DNA of 35,436 nt from Magnetococcales bacterium (GTDB lineage: Bacteria > Pseudomonadota > Magnetococcia > Magnetococcales > JADGAQ01). The position numbers were made by a program, and so were the translations under genes. Shown here piece by piece: positions 16,635 to 25,461 of this stretch. The notes below the pieces were generated by a model. It searched no databases. It had not been told where the DNA came from and was given only the letters and a program-made list of their open reading frames with translations. How positions within the stretch are numbered: the first letter of the stretch is position 1; each line of letters starts with the position of its first letter. The stretch is taken from assembly GCA_015231925.1 (NCBI GenBank), contig JADGAQ010000003.1, forward strand, positions 27,424 to 62,859. Reading direction: 5' to 3'.

Positions 16635-19208
16635 CTAAACGGTGATCCTGGCAGCGCGGACCCGGCTGCGGATTTCATCGTAGATCGCTATTCCAATCCT
16701 TGGGTCCACTTCCAGGGTGATCACCAGGGCGTAGGGGATTTCCCCGTGGAAGGGGCCTGCCCCCGCTTTGCTGGTGATTTCGACTTCCATGTGGTCACCG
16801 TCTTGAAAAGCGGCAGCTTTTTCTCCTTGGAAAATCTCGTGCTGCACCGTGCCGCGTTTGACGGCATTGAGGTCCACCTCCACCCTTTCAACCTCCGGAT
16901 GTTCCTGCTTGCGGGCAAAGAAAAGTTCAGCAACCCGCCAATCCTGGTGGTCCGGATTGACCGGTGAGAACCAGGCCAAGGTGATGATCAAGCGGCGATG
17001 GCCCGTCTTGCCACTCAACGATGGGGGCAAGGGAAAACGATGCGTCTGAACTTGATCCTGATACAGGGATCCACAGGCCAGAGCGGTTACCCGATGTTCA
17101 TTACACGCCATAACGCGGCAGGGATCGGCATGGCCATACCCGAACAACCGGCTCATGTACTCCCTCAGCTTATTGGCATTTTGCGATGGTTTTAATATCC
17201 GGCTCGCCTCCACAAAGGCGTTTCCCCCGGAGGCGCCATGGACCAGGAGAGCTTTCAGCCAGAGAGCGCGGGGAATCGAATCGATCCGTTCGAAGCCGGA
17301 TTCAGCACTCAGGGATTCCAACACATCATACAGTTGCACCCCGGCGCGGGTGGCCAGGGCCGTGGCGTTGCTGGTCCCCCGGCTGTAACCGGTGTGCGTT
17401 GCATCTCCGGAAGGGCCGGGGCAAGCCGTTTTCTGGCCCGGTGCTGACGGCAGATTCAGTACATCCAAGGTGGCCTTGGCCGAGGTGGTGAAACTTTCTC
17501 TAAGGCAAATGCGGCCACCGTTCAATAAGATATCCGGCTTGATGGCGCGTCGATACCCCATGCCCTGGGCATTGATCGGACTGGGCATTTCCTTATGCGC
17601 CGGATAGGGATCGATGGAATGGGGAGGGATTCCCGGGGGAGAGGCGTCGGCATGGGTGGCGGCAACGGTCAAGACATTCATCGCCTCCGCAGGCGAGAGC
17701 AGGCGACGGTTGCGGGCATCGGCGGCGACGCCTGTCAGAACGGAGCGAGTGTGTTCCGAGGGCGCCATGTTCCGGAATGCCCCCGGGGATGCGTTCAACA
17801 CAATCGGGTGGTCATGGTTCCCGGCGCTGACCAGGAACAGAACCTTGTATTTCCAGGCAAGCCAATCCAGCAGGCGGGCCAGTGGGCTCAACATCCGGTC
17901 GAAGGGGCGGTCCCTGATACCGATGGAGAGGTTGATCAAACAGATCTTCCGGGTAGAGTCGGTTGGGGCGCCTTTTTCGAAGATGTCTCGAACCGATTGC
18001 TGTATCAGATCGATAAGGGAAACTCGCTCCGGGCTGCTCTCCGGGCGACGGCCACCCGTTGGATTGAAGCGGGGCTTCAAGATCGGGCGCACATACAGGG
18101 GATGGCGCAATGGGGCATCGTTGGATCCCAAATCGCCCCACAGGATCAGAGAGGCCATCGCGGTGCCGTGCCGCCTTTCGGAGGCTTGGTAATCGGCCTC
18201 GAAATCGTCCGGGTCGTCGATGATCAGTCTGCCGGAAAGACGCTCATGGTTGGCCAGTGGCAATCCATCCAGCAGTGCGGCGATGGGAGGCAGGTTTGGG
18301 AAGGGTGGTTCTTCCTGAACAGGGGAATCGGGTTGTGTTTCACCAAAATCAAGAATTCCCATCATTTGCCCGGAAGCCCGGATAAATTGAATCTGTTCAC
18401 ACTGTAACAGTTGCACCTCTTCGATAGTATCGATGATGTGCGCTACGGCGTGGATGGGAATCTCGATCAACAGGGCATGATAGCCAATCTCGGGGATAAG
18501 GCTGCGCTGCAAAATCCGGCCATGGAGCGGGGTGAGCAGATCGGTGACTCGCTGCTCGGCGGATGAGCGATCGAAGGGCGACTTTCGAGGCCAGAGCTCC
18601 ACTTCACAGAAAACGGATTCCGCACCCTGGTGCAATCGCTCCTTCCAGTCCGCCAGAACTCCGGTTTCCAGAAGTCGATCCTGAATGCCCCAGGGACGAA
18701 TGGTGTGCAAATGGCTAAAGAGTGCACTGATGCTTGTGTAACCCCATTCCATAGTCTCCCCATTAAGCCATCTGTTCCAAAGGGAGAGTAGTTCCTGCCA
18801 AGCGCGCTGATTTGCGAGTAGGAGAAATACCCTTCCGCGCAAGGTGCTTTCGGTACGCTCATTATGCGTGTTTGTGTTGAAAAAATCGTCGTCCGGGGGG
18901 ATATCCTCTTTCTCAAACTCCCCCATCCATTCCAGCCCTTCGATTTTTTTCAATGCATCCAGGAAGTACTCGATCGATCCGATCGTTTCCAGCACCAGCA
19001 CCTCTTCCGGAACGATTCCGGTGACATCGGTGGCAAGGCTGGCCCGCTTATTCAGAAAGGTGTTGTGGAGCGCTTCGAATTGTGGGGAGAGTCGTTCGGC
19101 TTGGCGTTGCGCAGAGAGGCCGGGTTTGCCGGATAAATTTAATTTTCGTTTGTTTCGCTCTTTCGGAACGCCAGGCGAAGGCAATATCAACAGCGGACGT
19201 TCAGCCAT
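16635..19208 (-). CDS. Subtilisin-like serine protease (S8), partner of an AAA ATPase
   Basis: An 857-aa protein without a signal peptide, so probably cytoplasmic. The peptidase S8 domain lies in the middle (~305-640) with an intact triad: D314 in AALLDGLPL, H347 in RRHGTAMASL and S613 in YSRGTSNATALA. The oxyanion-hole Asn464 is in LVSAGNHDHP. The ~300-residue N-terminal region and ~220-residue C-terminal region are not recognised; the layout resembles the Y4bN-type S8 subgroup. The ATG at 19208 overlaps the end of the AAA gene by 8 bases, so the two are coupled. An intracellular subtilase with a dedicated AAA+ protein suggests ATP-controlled proteolysis, possibly abortive anti-phage defence. 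That role is inference from the architecture and the island location. Confidence 0.9.
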   Translation of the reverse strand: MAERPLLILPSPGVPKERNKRKLNLSGKPGLSAQRQAERLSPQFEALHNTFLNKRASLATDVTGIVPEEVLVLETIGSIEYFLDALKKIEGLEWMGEFEKEDIPPDDDFFNTNTHNERTESTLRGRVFLLLANQRAWQELLSLWNRWLNGETMEWGYTSISALFSHLHTIRPWGIQDRLLETGVLADWKERLHQGAESVFCEVELWPRKSPFDRSSAEQRVTDLLTPLHGRILQRSLIPEIGYHALLIEIPIHAVAHIIDTIEEVQLLQCEQIQFIRASGQMMGILDFGETQPDSPVQEEPPFPNLPPIAALLDGLPLANHERLSGRLIIDDPDDFEADYQASERRHGTAMASLILWGDLGSNDAPLRHPLYVRPILKPRFNPTGGRRPESSPERVSLIDLIQQSVRDIFEKGAPTDSTRKICLINLSIGIRDRPFDRMLSPLARLLDWLAWKYKVLFLVSAGNHDHPIVLNASPGAFRNMAPSEHTRSVLTGVAADARNRRLLSPAEAMNVLTVAATHADASPPGIPPHSIDPYPAHKEMPSPINAQGMGYRRAIKPDILLNGGRICLRESFTTSAKATLDVLNLPSAPGQKTACPGPSGDATHTGYSRGTSNATALATRAGVQLYDVLESLSAESGFERIDSIPRALWLKALLVHGASGGNAFVEASRILKPSQNANKLREYMSRLFGYGHADPCRVMACNEHRVTALACGSLYQDQVQTHRFPLPPSLSGKTGHRRLIITLAWFSPVNPDHQDWRVAELFFARKQEHPEVERVEVDLNAVKRGTVQHEIFQGEKAAAFQDGDHMEVEITSKAGAGPFHGEIPYALVITLEVDPRIGIAIYDEIRSRVRAARITV

Positions 19209-20211
19209 CGGGCTCCTCGGGAACGGACGTTGCGGGTGGATCCGGCGTGAAACGCTTCTGCCATTGCAGGAGGCGTTCGGCGACGATCCGTTTCAAATCC
19301 CCGTTGGGGATGGAGAGGATATAGCGTCTTTGGACGTCCAGTCCGAACTGCTCCATCTCCGAAAAACTCAACCCTAGCAATTTTCGGGCGAGAGTGCCAG
19401 AGGTAAAACCCAATTTTTGATCAAAGCGCTGCTCGAAACGCTTGAACCACTCCTCCGCTTGTGCCCTGGTGGGGTTATCAAGACGTAAACGAATCTGAAA
19501 GCGCCGCCAAACCGCCCGATCCAAAAGTTCCGGATGGTTTGTCGCGGTGACGACAACCACGTAACTGGGTAGCGCATCGACTTGAAGCAACAACGAACTG
19601 ACCACCCGTTTTATTTCCCCGGTTTCATGAAGATCGCCCCGTTCTTTGCCAAGAACATCGAACTCATCCAGAAAAAGGACACAGCGTTGTGTACGCACAT
19701 AGTCGAAGAGTTTGGCCAGACGGGTCGATGTTTCGCCCAGAAAGCTGGTGATGACGGTATCGTAACGGACGACCAGAAGGGGAACGGCCAGTTCAAAGGC
19801 CAGCGCCTCCGCCAGGGAGGTTTTGCCGTTGCCGGGAGGACCGGCCAGTAAGACGCGATGGCGCGGTTCCACATTGTGAGAGCGCAACAGATCGGCCCGT
19901 TGCTGTTCCTCCACCAGTTCCCGACAGGCGTTGCGCGCGGTTTCCGGGAGAATCAAATCGTCCAGACCACGGTTGGCGGTCACTTCCAGTAAATAATCGC
20001 TTCCGGCAGCGTTGCGCTGCGGCAATTGACCGGCGAGACGAGGGGTGCCGTTGTTGCCGTTGGTCAGATAAACCGACAGGCGGTCGGCAAAGACATGATG
20101 TTGCTTGGCCCGCTCTTCGCTGATGATGGCTTCCAATACCTTGCGAAACAGCGTGTGGTCACTTCGTGACCCGGAACGTACCAGTTCCAGGAGTAAATCC
20201 GAACGTGCCAT
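19201..20211 (-). CDS. AAA+ ATPase coupled to the subtilase
   Basis: A 336-aa protein with one AAA+ module: Walker A GPPGNGKT (124-131), Walker B VLFLDEFD (178-185), sensor-1 Asn225 in TATNHPELLDRAVWRRF and arginine-finger candidates R236/R237 in the same motif. It belongs to the classic (FtsH/Cdc48-like) AAA clade. The ~110-residue N-terminal helical region is not recognised and may bind the substrate or the protease. The ATG at 20211 follows a GGAG at suitable spacing. It is the first gene of the two-gene unit, overlapping the subtilase start by 8 bases. It probably controls or feeds the S8 protease, as paired AAA+ proteins do for other proteases; this is inference. Confidence 0.9.
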   Translation of the reverse strand: MARSDLLLELVRSGSRSDHTLFRKVLEAIISEERAKQHHVFADRLSVYLTNGNNGTPRLAGQLPQRNAAGSDYLLEVTANRGLDDLILPETARNACRELVEEQQRADLLRSHNVEPRHRVLLAGPPGNGKTSLAEALAFELAVPLLVVRYDTVITSFLGETSTRLAKLFDYVRTQRCVLFLDEFDVLGKERGDLHETGEIKRVVSSLLLQVDALPSYVVVVTATNHPELLDRAVWRRFQIRLRLDNPTRAQAEEWFKRFEQRFDQKLGFTSGTLARKLLGLSFSEMEQFGLDVQRRYILSIPNGDLKRIVAERLLQWQKRFTPDPPATSVPEEPDG

Positions 20212-20296
20212 GTGGTGACTCCGACTTGCCTGGATCGTTGATCTCTACTATACCGCGTCTACTTTGGAACGCTTAATTTTTCTGTATCTGTTCAGG

Positions 20297-20430
20297 TATA
20301 CGGGGGTTTGGGGGGGATTATCCCCCCCAACGGGTCCAGGGCAGCGCCCTGGGACTCTTCTGTTTGCTGTTGACTTCCGACCCCATGGGGTCCAGGGGGC
20401 ACCCCTGGGACTTTTCCTTTCGCCGTTGAC
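20297..20430 (+). repeat. GC-rich three-hairpin repeat, copy 3
   Basis: Nearly identical to copy 2 at 9942-10069 and in the same orientation, with the same three palindromes and the same TTTCGCCGTTGAC end. It lies in the 434-base gap between the AAA gene and recN. The rest of that gap (20431-20645) is moderately AT-rich and shows no gene or clear signal to me. Confidence 0.9.
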
Positions 20431-20645
20431 TTGGTCATATCGCGCTGCGCGGGATCCTGAATAGTTACAGAAAAATGACGCATTCCAAAATGGACGCGGT
20501 ATAGAGCGTTTCACAACAATTGCTTCTTGAAAAGCCCAGCTTGACAAAATATAGCAATATCTTGTTCGTAATCCAAGCGGTTACCGCAATCCAATGAAGA
20601 TAGTTGTGTGAAGGAAAGAGCGGATAGGTTGTTGAGGGCAGTCCG

Positions 20646-22340
20646 TCATGATTTATTACCGGCGGTCGGCAGCCTCGCCTGCCGCAGCAGTTCCCGGGCG
20701 TTCTCCCGCGCCTGGGGGGTGATGCGGTCGGCGGCCAGCATGCGGGCCAGCTCTTCCACCCGCTCCTCGTCGTTCAACACCTGCACCCTGGCCACGGTGC
20801 GTTCCCCCTGCAGACCCTTTTCCACCTTGAGGTGACGGTCGGCCCAGGCGGCCACCTGGGGGGCGTGGGTCACCGCCAGGACCTGGCGGCCACCGGCGGC
20901 CAGACGCGCCATCTTCAGCCCGATGGCGGCGGCGGTGCGGCCTCCCACACCCACGTCGGCTTCGTCGAAAACCATGGTCGAAACCGACATGGCCGAGGCC
21001 AGAATCTGCTTCAGCGCCAACATCAGTCGCGCCAGCTCGCCTCCCGAAGCCACCTGTTTCAGGGGACGCGGCGGCTCCCCCGGATTGGTGCTGACCATCA
21101 GGGCGAAGCCCTCCAGCCCGTAAGCCCTGGGCTCGCCGTCCCCCGCCGGATGGGTCGCGGCCAGGCGGGTCGAGGCCATGTGCAGTTCCGCCAGCTCCTT
21201 CTCCACCTCCCGGATCAATCGGCTGGCCGCCTCCCTCCGGGCGCTCTTCAGCCTTTCCGCCACCTCGCGCCACTGTCCCAGCGCCGCCTCCCGGCGTCGC
21301 GCCACCCCCTCCAGATCGGCGTCCAGATGCTCCAGTCCGTCCAGCTCCTCCTGCCAGGTGTGGCGCAAGACCGGCAGTTGGTCCGCTTCGCACTGGTGTT
21401 TGCGCATCAGGTGGCGAATGCGGTGAATGCGCTCCTCCAGATTCTCCAGTTCCGCCGGATCCAGCTCCAAGGCGTCGCGATAGTGGCCCAATCGCGCCCC
21501 CGCCTCCTCCAGATCGTAGGAGAGGGATTGCAGCGTGGCCACCAGCGGCTCCAGGCTCTCGTCGAGACGGGCCATCTCCTCCACATGGGGCAGCGCCCTG
21601 GAAAGCAGTCCGGAGGCCGAGGGATTGCCCTCCGTCAGCCGGGCCAAAGCCTCCTCCAGGGAGGTCAACAGCTTGCCGCCGTGGGCCAGACGCTGCCGTT
21701 TGCCCTCCAGTTCCGCCAGTTCGCCGACCACCACCCCCGCGCGATTCAGCTCCTCCACCTGGAATTCCAGAAATTCGCGACGCTCCCTGGCCTGGGCGGC
21801 GCGTTGTTTCAACCGTTCACCCTCCGCCGAAACGGTCTGCCAGGCCTCGAAGGCCCTGGCCACTGCGGCGGCCTGATCCCGCAAACCGCCGAAAGCGTCC
21901 AGAATGGCCAGATGGCTGGCCGGATTGAGCAGGGTCTGCTGCTCCTGCTGGCCGTGAATCTCCACCAGCAGGGCGCCCAACTCCGCCAGCGCCCCCTGGG
22001 AGACCGGGGTTTCGTTGATGAAGGCCCGGTTGGGGCCGTTGGCCGACAACACCCGGCGGATCAGCAGCAGATCGTCGGTTGAATCGAGTTCCCGCTCTTT
22101 GAGCCAGGCCCGGGCCGGATGGTCGGGAGCGGGGCGGAACTCCCCGGTGACCCGTGCCTTTTCGGCCCCGCTGGCCAGCAGCGACGTTTCCGCCCGCGCC
22201 CCCAGCACCAGACCCAGGGCATCCAGCAGAATCGATTTGCCCGCGCCGGTCTCCCCGGTCAACAGGTTCAATCCGGCGTGAAAGCCGATCTCCTGATGCC
22301 GGATCAGGGCGATCTCCTCGATGGTCAGGCGCAACAGCAC
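20646..22340 (-). CDS. recN: DNA repair protein RecN
   Basis: A 564-aa SMC-like ATPase, of usual RecN length, acting in recombinational repair of double-strand breaks. Walker A is GETGAGKS (29-36), followed by a central coiled-coil region rich in Leu/Glu/Arg. The signature ASGGELARLMLALK lies near residue 425, Walker B VFDEADVGVGG near 458, and the VTHAPQVAAWAD D-loop region follows. The start is GTG at 22340, one base after the nadK stop, so recN is co-transcribed downstream of nadK. A decayed copy of its 3' end lies at 16439-16610. Confidence 0.97.
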   Translation of the reverse strand: MLLRLTIEEIALIRHQEIGFHAGLNLLTGETGAGKSILLDALGLVLGARAETSLLASGAEKARVTGEFRPAPDHPARAWLKERELDSTDDLLLIRRVLSANGPNRAFINETPVSQGALAELGALLVEIHGQQEQQTLLNPASHLAILDAFGGLRDQAAAVARAFEAWQTVSAEGERLKQRAAQARERREFLEFQVEELNRAGVVVGELAELEGKRQRLAHGGKLLTSLEEALARLTEGNPSASGLLSRALPHVEEMARLDESLEPLVATLQSLSYDLEEAGARLGHYRDALELDPAELENLEERIHRIRHLMRKHQCEADQLPVLRHTWQEELDGLEHLDADLEGVARRREAALGQWREVAERLKSARREAASRLIREVEKELAELHMASTRLAATHPAGDGEPRAYGLEGFALMVSTNPGEPPRPLKQVASGGELARLMLALKQILASAMSVSTMVFDEADVGVGGRTAAAIGLKMARLAAGGRQVLAVTHAPQVAAWADRHLKVEKGLQGERTVARVQVLNDEERVEELARMLAADRITPQARENARELLRQARLPTAGNKS

Positions 22341-22341
22341 G

Positions 22342-23256
22342 TCAGGATCTCCCGTAATCGGTGCGGTTCAGGGGTTCGGGTTGGCGTCCCACCCGTTCAC
22401 CCCAACGCAGCTTGTCGCGCAACACCGCGTAATAGTTGCGTTGCGGCGGATGGATCACCTTCAAGCGATGGGGCGAGCGACGGATTTCCACCATATCCCC
22501 CGGCTCCAGGGGAAAACCGCTCTGTCCGTCCAGGGTCAACAGCCGGTCGAGACCGTCCTCCACCACGCCGATGGTCACCGTGCCCTGGCCCGGCACCACG
22601 ATGGGGCGATTGCTCAGGGCGTGGGGGCAGATGGGCACCAGCAGAATCGCCTCCAGCGCCGGATGCACGATGGGGCCTCCCGCCGACAGGGCGTAAGCCG
22701 TGGAACCGCTGGGGGTGGAGACGATCAACCCGTCGGCGCGGCTGGAAAAGACGAACTGGTTGTCGATGGAGACCTCGAAGTCGATCATGCGGGCCAGCCG
22801 CCCCTTGTGGATCACCGCGTCGTTGAGTACATGGCAGGTCAACGGGGTGTCGTTCTCACGGCGCACCATGACCTCCAGCTGCATGCGCTCTTCCAGATGG
22901 CCCCGTCCGTGCAGGACATGCTCGATGGCGACGAGCATCTCCTCGTAGGGCACCTCGGTGAGAAAGCCCAGGCGGCCCATGTTGATGCCCAGCAGCGGGG
23001 TGTCCCGATCCCCCACGGAACGGGAGGCGGCGATGAAGGTGCCGTCGCCGCCCAGCACCACCACCAGATCCTGTCCTTCGGGCAGCAGATCCTGGGGGGT
23101 GAGGCAACAGGGGGGCAACTGCTGATATTCCGGAGGGATACCCTCTTCGGCGACGCTGACTTCGCAACCCCGCCGGTTCAGCCAGCGCACCAACAGCGCC
23201 GTGGCTTCCAGGGCGCGGGGTTCGGAATGTTTGTGAATGATGCCGATGCGATGCAT
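22342..23256 (-). CDS. nadK: NAD kinase
   Basis: A 304-aa ATP-NAD kinase making NADP+ in the cytoplasm. The family motifs are present: GGDGT at 69-73, PLLGINMGRLGFLTEV, VLNDAVIHKG and the nucleotide-binding GLIVSTPSGSTAYALSAGGP. The ATG at 23256 gives the expected start MHRIGIIHK and avoids the arginine/serine-rich upstream extension. It heads a minus-strand nadK-recN pair, a common bacterial order, and is divergent from folE2 across a 107-base gap. Confidence 0.97.
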   Translation of the reverse strand: MHRIGIIHKHSEPRALEATALLVRWLNRRGCEVSVAEEGIPPEYQQLPPCCLTPQDLLPEGQDLVVVLGGDGTFIAASRSVGDRDTPLLGINMGRLGFLTEVPYEEMLVAIEHVLHGRGHLEERMQLEVMVRRENDTPLTCHVLNDAVIHKGRLARMIDFEVSIDNQFVFSSRADGLIVSTPSGSTAYALSAGGPIVHPALEAILLVPICPHALSNRPIVVPGQGTVTIGVVEDGLDRLLTLDGQSGFPLEPGDMVEIRRSPHRLKVIHPPQRNYYAVLRDKLRWGERVGRQPEPLNRTDYGRS

Positions 23257-23363
23257 GAGCGTCTCTTCCCTTAGGGAGGATGATCGTCTTACACTCCCCG
23301 TTTCGGATTGCGCCCGGCCGGTGCCGGACGCCGCGAAAACCAAACGGGAATGGACGACTAACG

Positions 23364-24161
23364 ATGCCGGATGAATTCGCCCCCGAGGGGGAGCTGGTGG
23401 ATGTCCAATCGCGGGAAGATGATCGGCGATTGGCCATCGACAAGGTGGGGGTCAAGGATATCCAATATCCCATCGTGGTGAAAGACCGCCGCGAAGGGAG
23501 TCAGCATACCATTGCCTCCGTCGACATGTTCGTGCGACTGCCCCACCATTTCAAGGGAACGCACATGTCGCGCTTTCTGGAAGTGCTGGCGGAATACGAT
23601 CACGCCTTTTCGGTGGAGAGCCTGCCGGATCTCCTGGGCAAGATCCGCGAGCGTCTCGACTCCCGCGCCGCCCATGTGGAGCTGCGTTTCCCCTATTTCA
23701 TGCGCAAGTTCGCCCCCGTCACCGGGGCTTCGGCGCTGATGGACTATCGGGTGCGTTTTCTGGGGGATCTGGACGGTTCCGACTACCGTCTGACCCTGGA
23801 GGTGACGGTTCCGGTGACCACCCTCTGTCCCTGCTCCAAGGAGATTGCCGATTTCGGGGCTCACAATCAACGCTCCCAGGTGAAGGTGGCGGTGCGCTTC
23901 ACGGGATTCGTCTGGGTGGAGGAGCTGATCGAGCTGGTGGAACGCAACGCCTCCTGCGAACTGTACCCCATTCTGAAGCGTCCCGACGAGAAGCTGGTCA
24001 CCGAGAAGGCCTATCTCAACCCGCGCTTCGTGGAGGACATGGTGCGCACCGTGGCCGCCGAGCTGGATGCCGATCCGCGCATCGCCTCCTTTACGGTGGA
24101 GGCGGAGAATTTCGAATCGATTCACAACCATTCAGCCTATGCGTTCATTGCCAGGGAGTAG
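23364..24161 (+). CDS. folE2: GTP cyclohydrolase FolE2 (type IB)
   Basis: A 265-aa enzyme converting GTP to dihydroneopterin triphosphate, the first step of folate and queuosine-type deazapurine synthesis. The signature TVPVTTLCPCSKEIADFGAH is intact, with C155/C157 and H167 as metal or catalytic candidates, and GTHMSRF and ENFESIHNHSAY also match. The ATG at 23364 gives normal family length; an upstream ATG at 23280 would add 28 atypical residues. The Shine-Dalgarno site is weak. FolE2 can work with metals other than zinc and replaces FolE under zinc limitation in some bacteria; no Zur-like site was found upstream. Two CheX-like genes follow after 6 bases. Confidence 0.95.
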   Translation: MPDEFAPEGELVDVQSREDDRRLAIDKVGVKDIQYPIVVKDRREGSQHTIASVDMFVRLPHHFKGTHMSRFLEVLAEYDHAFSVESLPDLLGKIRERLDSRAAHVELRFPYFMRKFAPVTGASALMDYRVRFLGDLDGSDYRLTLEVTVPVTTLCPCSKEIADFGAHNQRSQVKVAVRFTGFVWVEELIELVERNASCELYPILKRPDEKLVTEKAYLNPRFVEDMVRTVAAELDADPRIASFTVEAENFESIHNHSAYAFIARE

Positions 24162-24167
24162 GCCTTC

Positions 24168-24644
24168 ATGAATACGGCGCGCCTTGCGGGATTGTGGGGG
24201 GAAGCGGTCGAGGAGACGGGTCGGGAGCTGTTGGGCGGGGTCTTGGAAGTGGTTCCCCTGGAAGGGACGCCGGTGGCGGACTGGTGCGCGGTGGCGGGCT
24301 TTTCCGGGGCGTTTCAGGGGCACTGCCGTCTGGCGGGATCGGTGCGCAGCGGACGACGGCTGGCCATGTATCTCTCCAAACGCCAGCCGGTGGAGGTGGC
24401 CCGGCCCTATCCGGAGATCCTGATGGCGCTGATGCAGCATCTGGCGGGGGACTTCTGCCGGGTGTCGCAACCGGTGCTGGGCAAGGTGGAGTGGACCGGA
24501 ACCACGGTGATCCGGGGCAACGATCAGCGGGTGACGGTGGCCCCCGGCTATGACGCCGGGCGGCTGGGGTTGAAGTGGGAAGGGTACGACTGGATGTTGG
24601 AATGGTGTTTCCACGCCGAAAAAGGGGGATCGCCCGGTGCATGA
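24168..24644 (+). CDS. CheX-like domain protein 1
   Basis: A 158-aa protein with no signal peptide. The segment VAGFSGAFQGHCRLAGSVRS followed by an AMYLSK helix, a YPEILMALMQHLAGDF helix and a VIRG strand resembles the CheC/CheX phosphatase-like fold (IGFSG...G, E-rich helix, P-T-V-xx-G). The E-x-x-N catalytic pair of active CheX is replaced by E-x-x-M, so phosphatase activity is unlikely. It starts 6 bases after folE2 and its end overlaps the GTG of the next, related gene. The family call is tentative and the function unknown. Confidence 0.5.
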   Translation: MNTARLAGLWGEAVEETGRELLGGVLEVVPLEGTPVADWCAVAGFSGAFQGHCRLAGSVRSGRRLAMYLSKRQPVEVARPYPEILMALMQHLAGDFCRVSQPVLGKVEWTGTTVIRGNDQRVTVAPGYDAGRLGLKWEGYDWMLEWCFHAEKGGSPGA

Positions 24645-25428
24645 GACCTTTGCGGAACTGCTGAAGACCGCGCTGTTGGAGGCGGGGGAACAACTGCTCA
24701 CTTCGGGGACGCTGGAGCCTTCCCGTTGCGAATGGCGTCCTTCGGGACACACCGCCGAATGGGTGGCCCTGGTGGGTTTCACCGGGTCGTTGCGGGCCAC
24801 CTTGCGTTTTTCGGGCAGCGTGTCCGCCGCGGAGACCCTGGCGATGAACTTTCCGGTCACGGTGGGGGAGGACCGGCTGGAATCCCTGGAGCCCATGGGC
24901 GCGGTGGAGCTGCTGGCGGAGACCATGGGCCGGCTGCTGTGTCACGCCTTTTCGGAGAAGTTCGGCACGGTGCATGTGGTGCCGGTGACGGTGGTGACGG
25001 GCCATCTGCGTCCGGGCACGCCGGCTTCGGAACTGGCCTATCTGACGCAACGCTGCCGGGTGGAGGATGCGGAGCTTTTCATCGAGCTGGGCTTCGCGGA
25101 GAACCTGTCGCTGGAGGAGGAGGGGGTTCCCGGCGAAGCGGCCCGACGGGTGCGGCAGGATCTGCACCTGGCCCGACTGGTTCAGGAGGAGGTCAACCGG
25201 CTGATTCCGCAGTATCTGGCGGAGATGGTGCCCCGGATGCTGCCGGACCACCTGCGCCGCCTTCGCGCCCTGCCGCGCGACCCGGAGGAGAAGGCCCTGC
25301 GTTTGGCTTTCGCCCCGGCGATTCAGCGCCTGGCCCGCGAAAGCGCCCGCGAAATGGTGCATCGCCACTTGCCCCGCGTCGCCGAGGCCATCCTCAAGGA
25401 GGAGATTCAGAAGCTGCGGAGTCATTGA
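24637..25428 (+). CDS. CheX-like domain protein 2 with C-terminal helical region
   Basis: A 263-aa protein. Residues ~1-165 repeat the plan of the preceding gene, more clearly CheX-like: VALVGFTGSLRATLRFSG, AETLAMNF, a VELLAETMGRLLCHAF helix, then VVPVTVVTG. The expected E-x-x-N is E-x-x-A. Residues ~180-263 are a charged helical tail (EEVNRLIPQYLAEMVPRMLP and a final ILKEEIQKL), like the helical tails of some response-regulator-associated proteins. The GTG start at 24637 overlaps the previous gene by 8 bases, so the two are coupled and probably interact. A signalling role is inference. Confidence 0.55.
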   Translation: MHETFAELLKTALLEAGEQLLTSGTLEPSRCEWRPSGHTAEWVALVGFTGSLRATLRFSGSVSAAETLAMNFPVTVGEDRLESLEPMGAVELLAETMGRLLCHAFSEKFGTVHVVPVTVVTGHLRPGTPASELAYLTQRCRVEDAELFIELGFAENLSLEEEGVPGEAARRVRQDLHLARLVQEEVNRLIPQYLAEMVPRMLPDHLRRLRALPRDPEEKALRLAFAPAIQRLARESAREMVHRHLPRVAEAILKEEIQKLRSH

Positions 25429-25461
25429 TCGTCTGCCGGGACAGGCTGATTCGCGGGGCGT

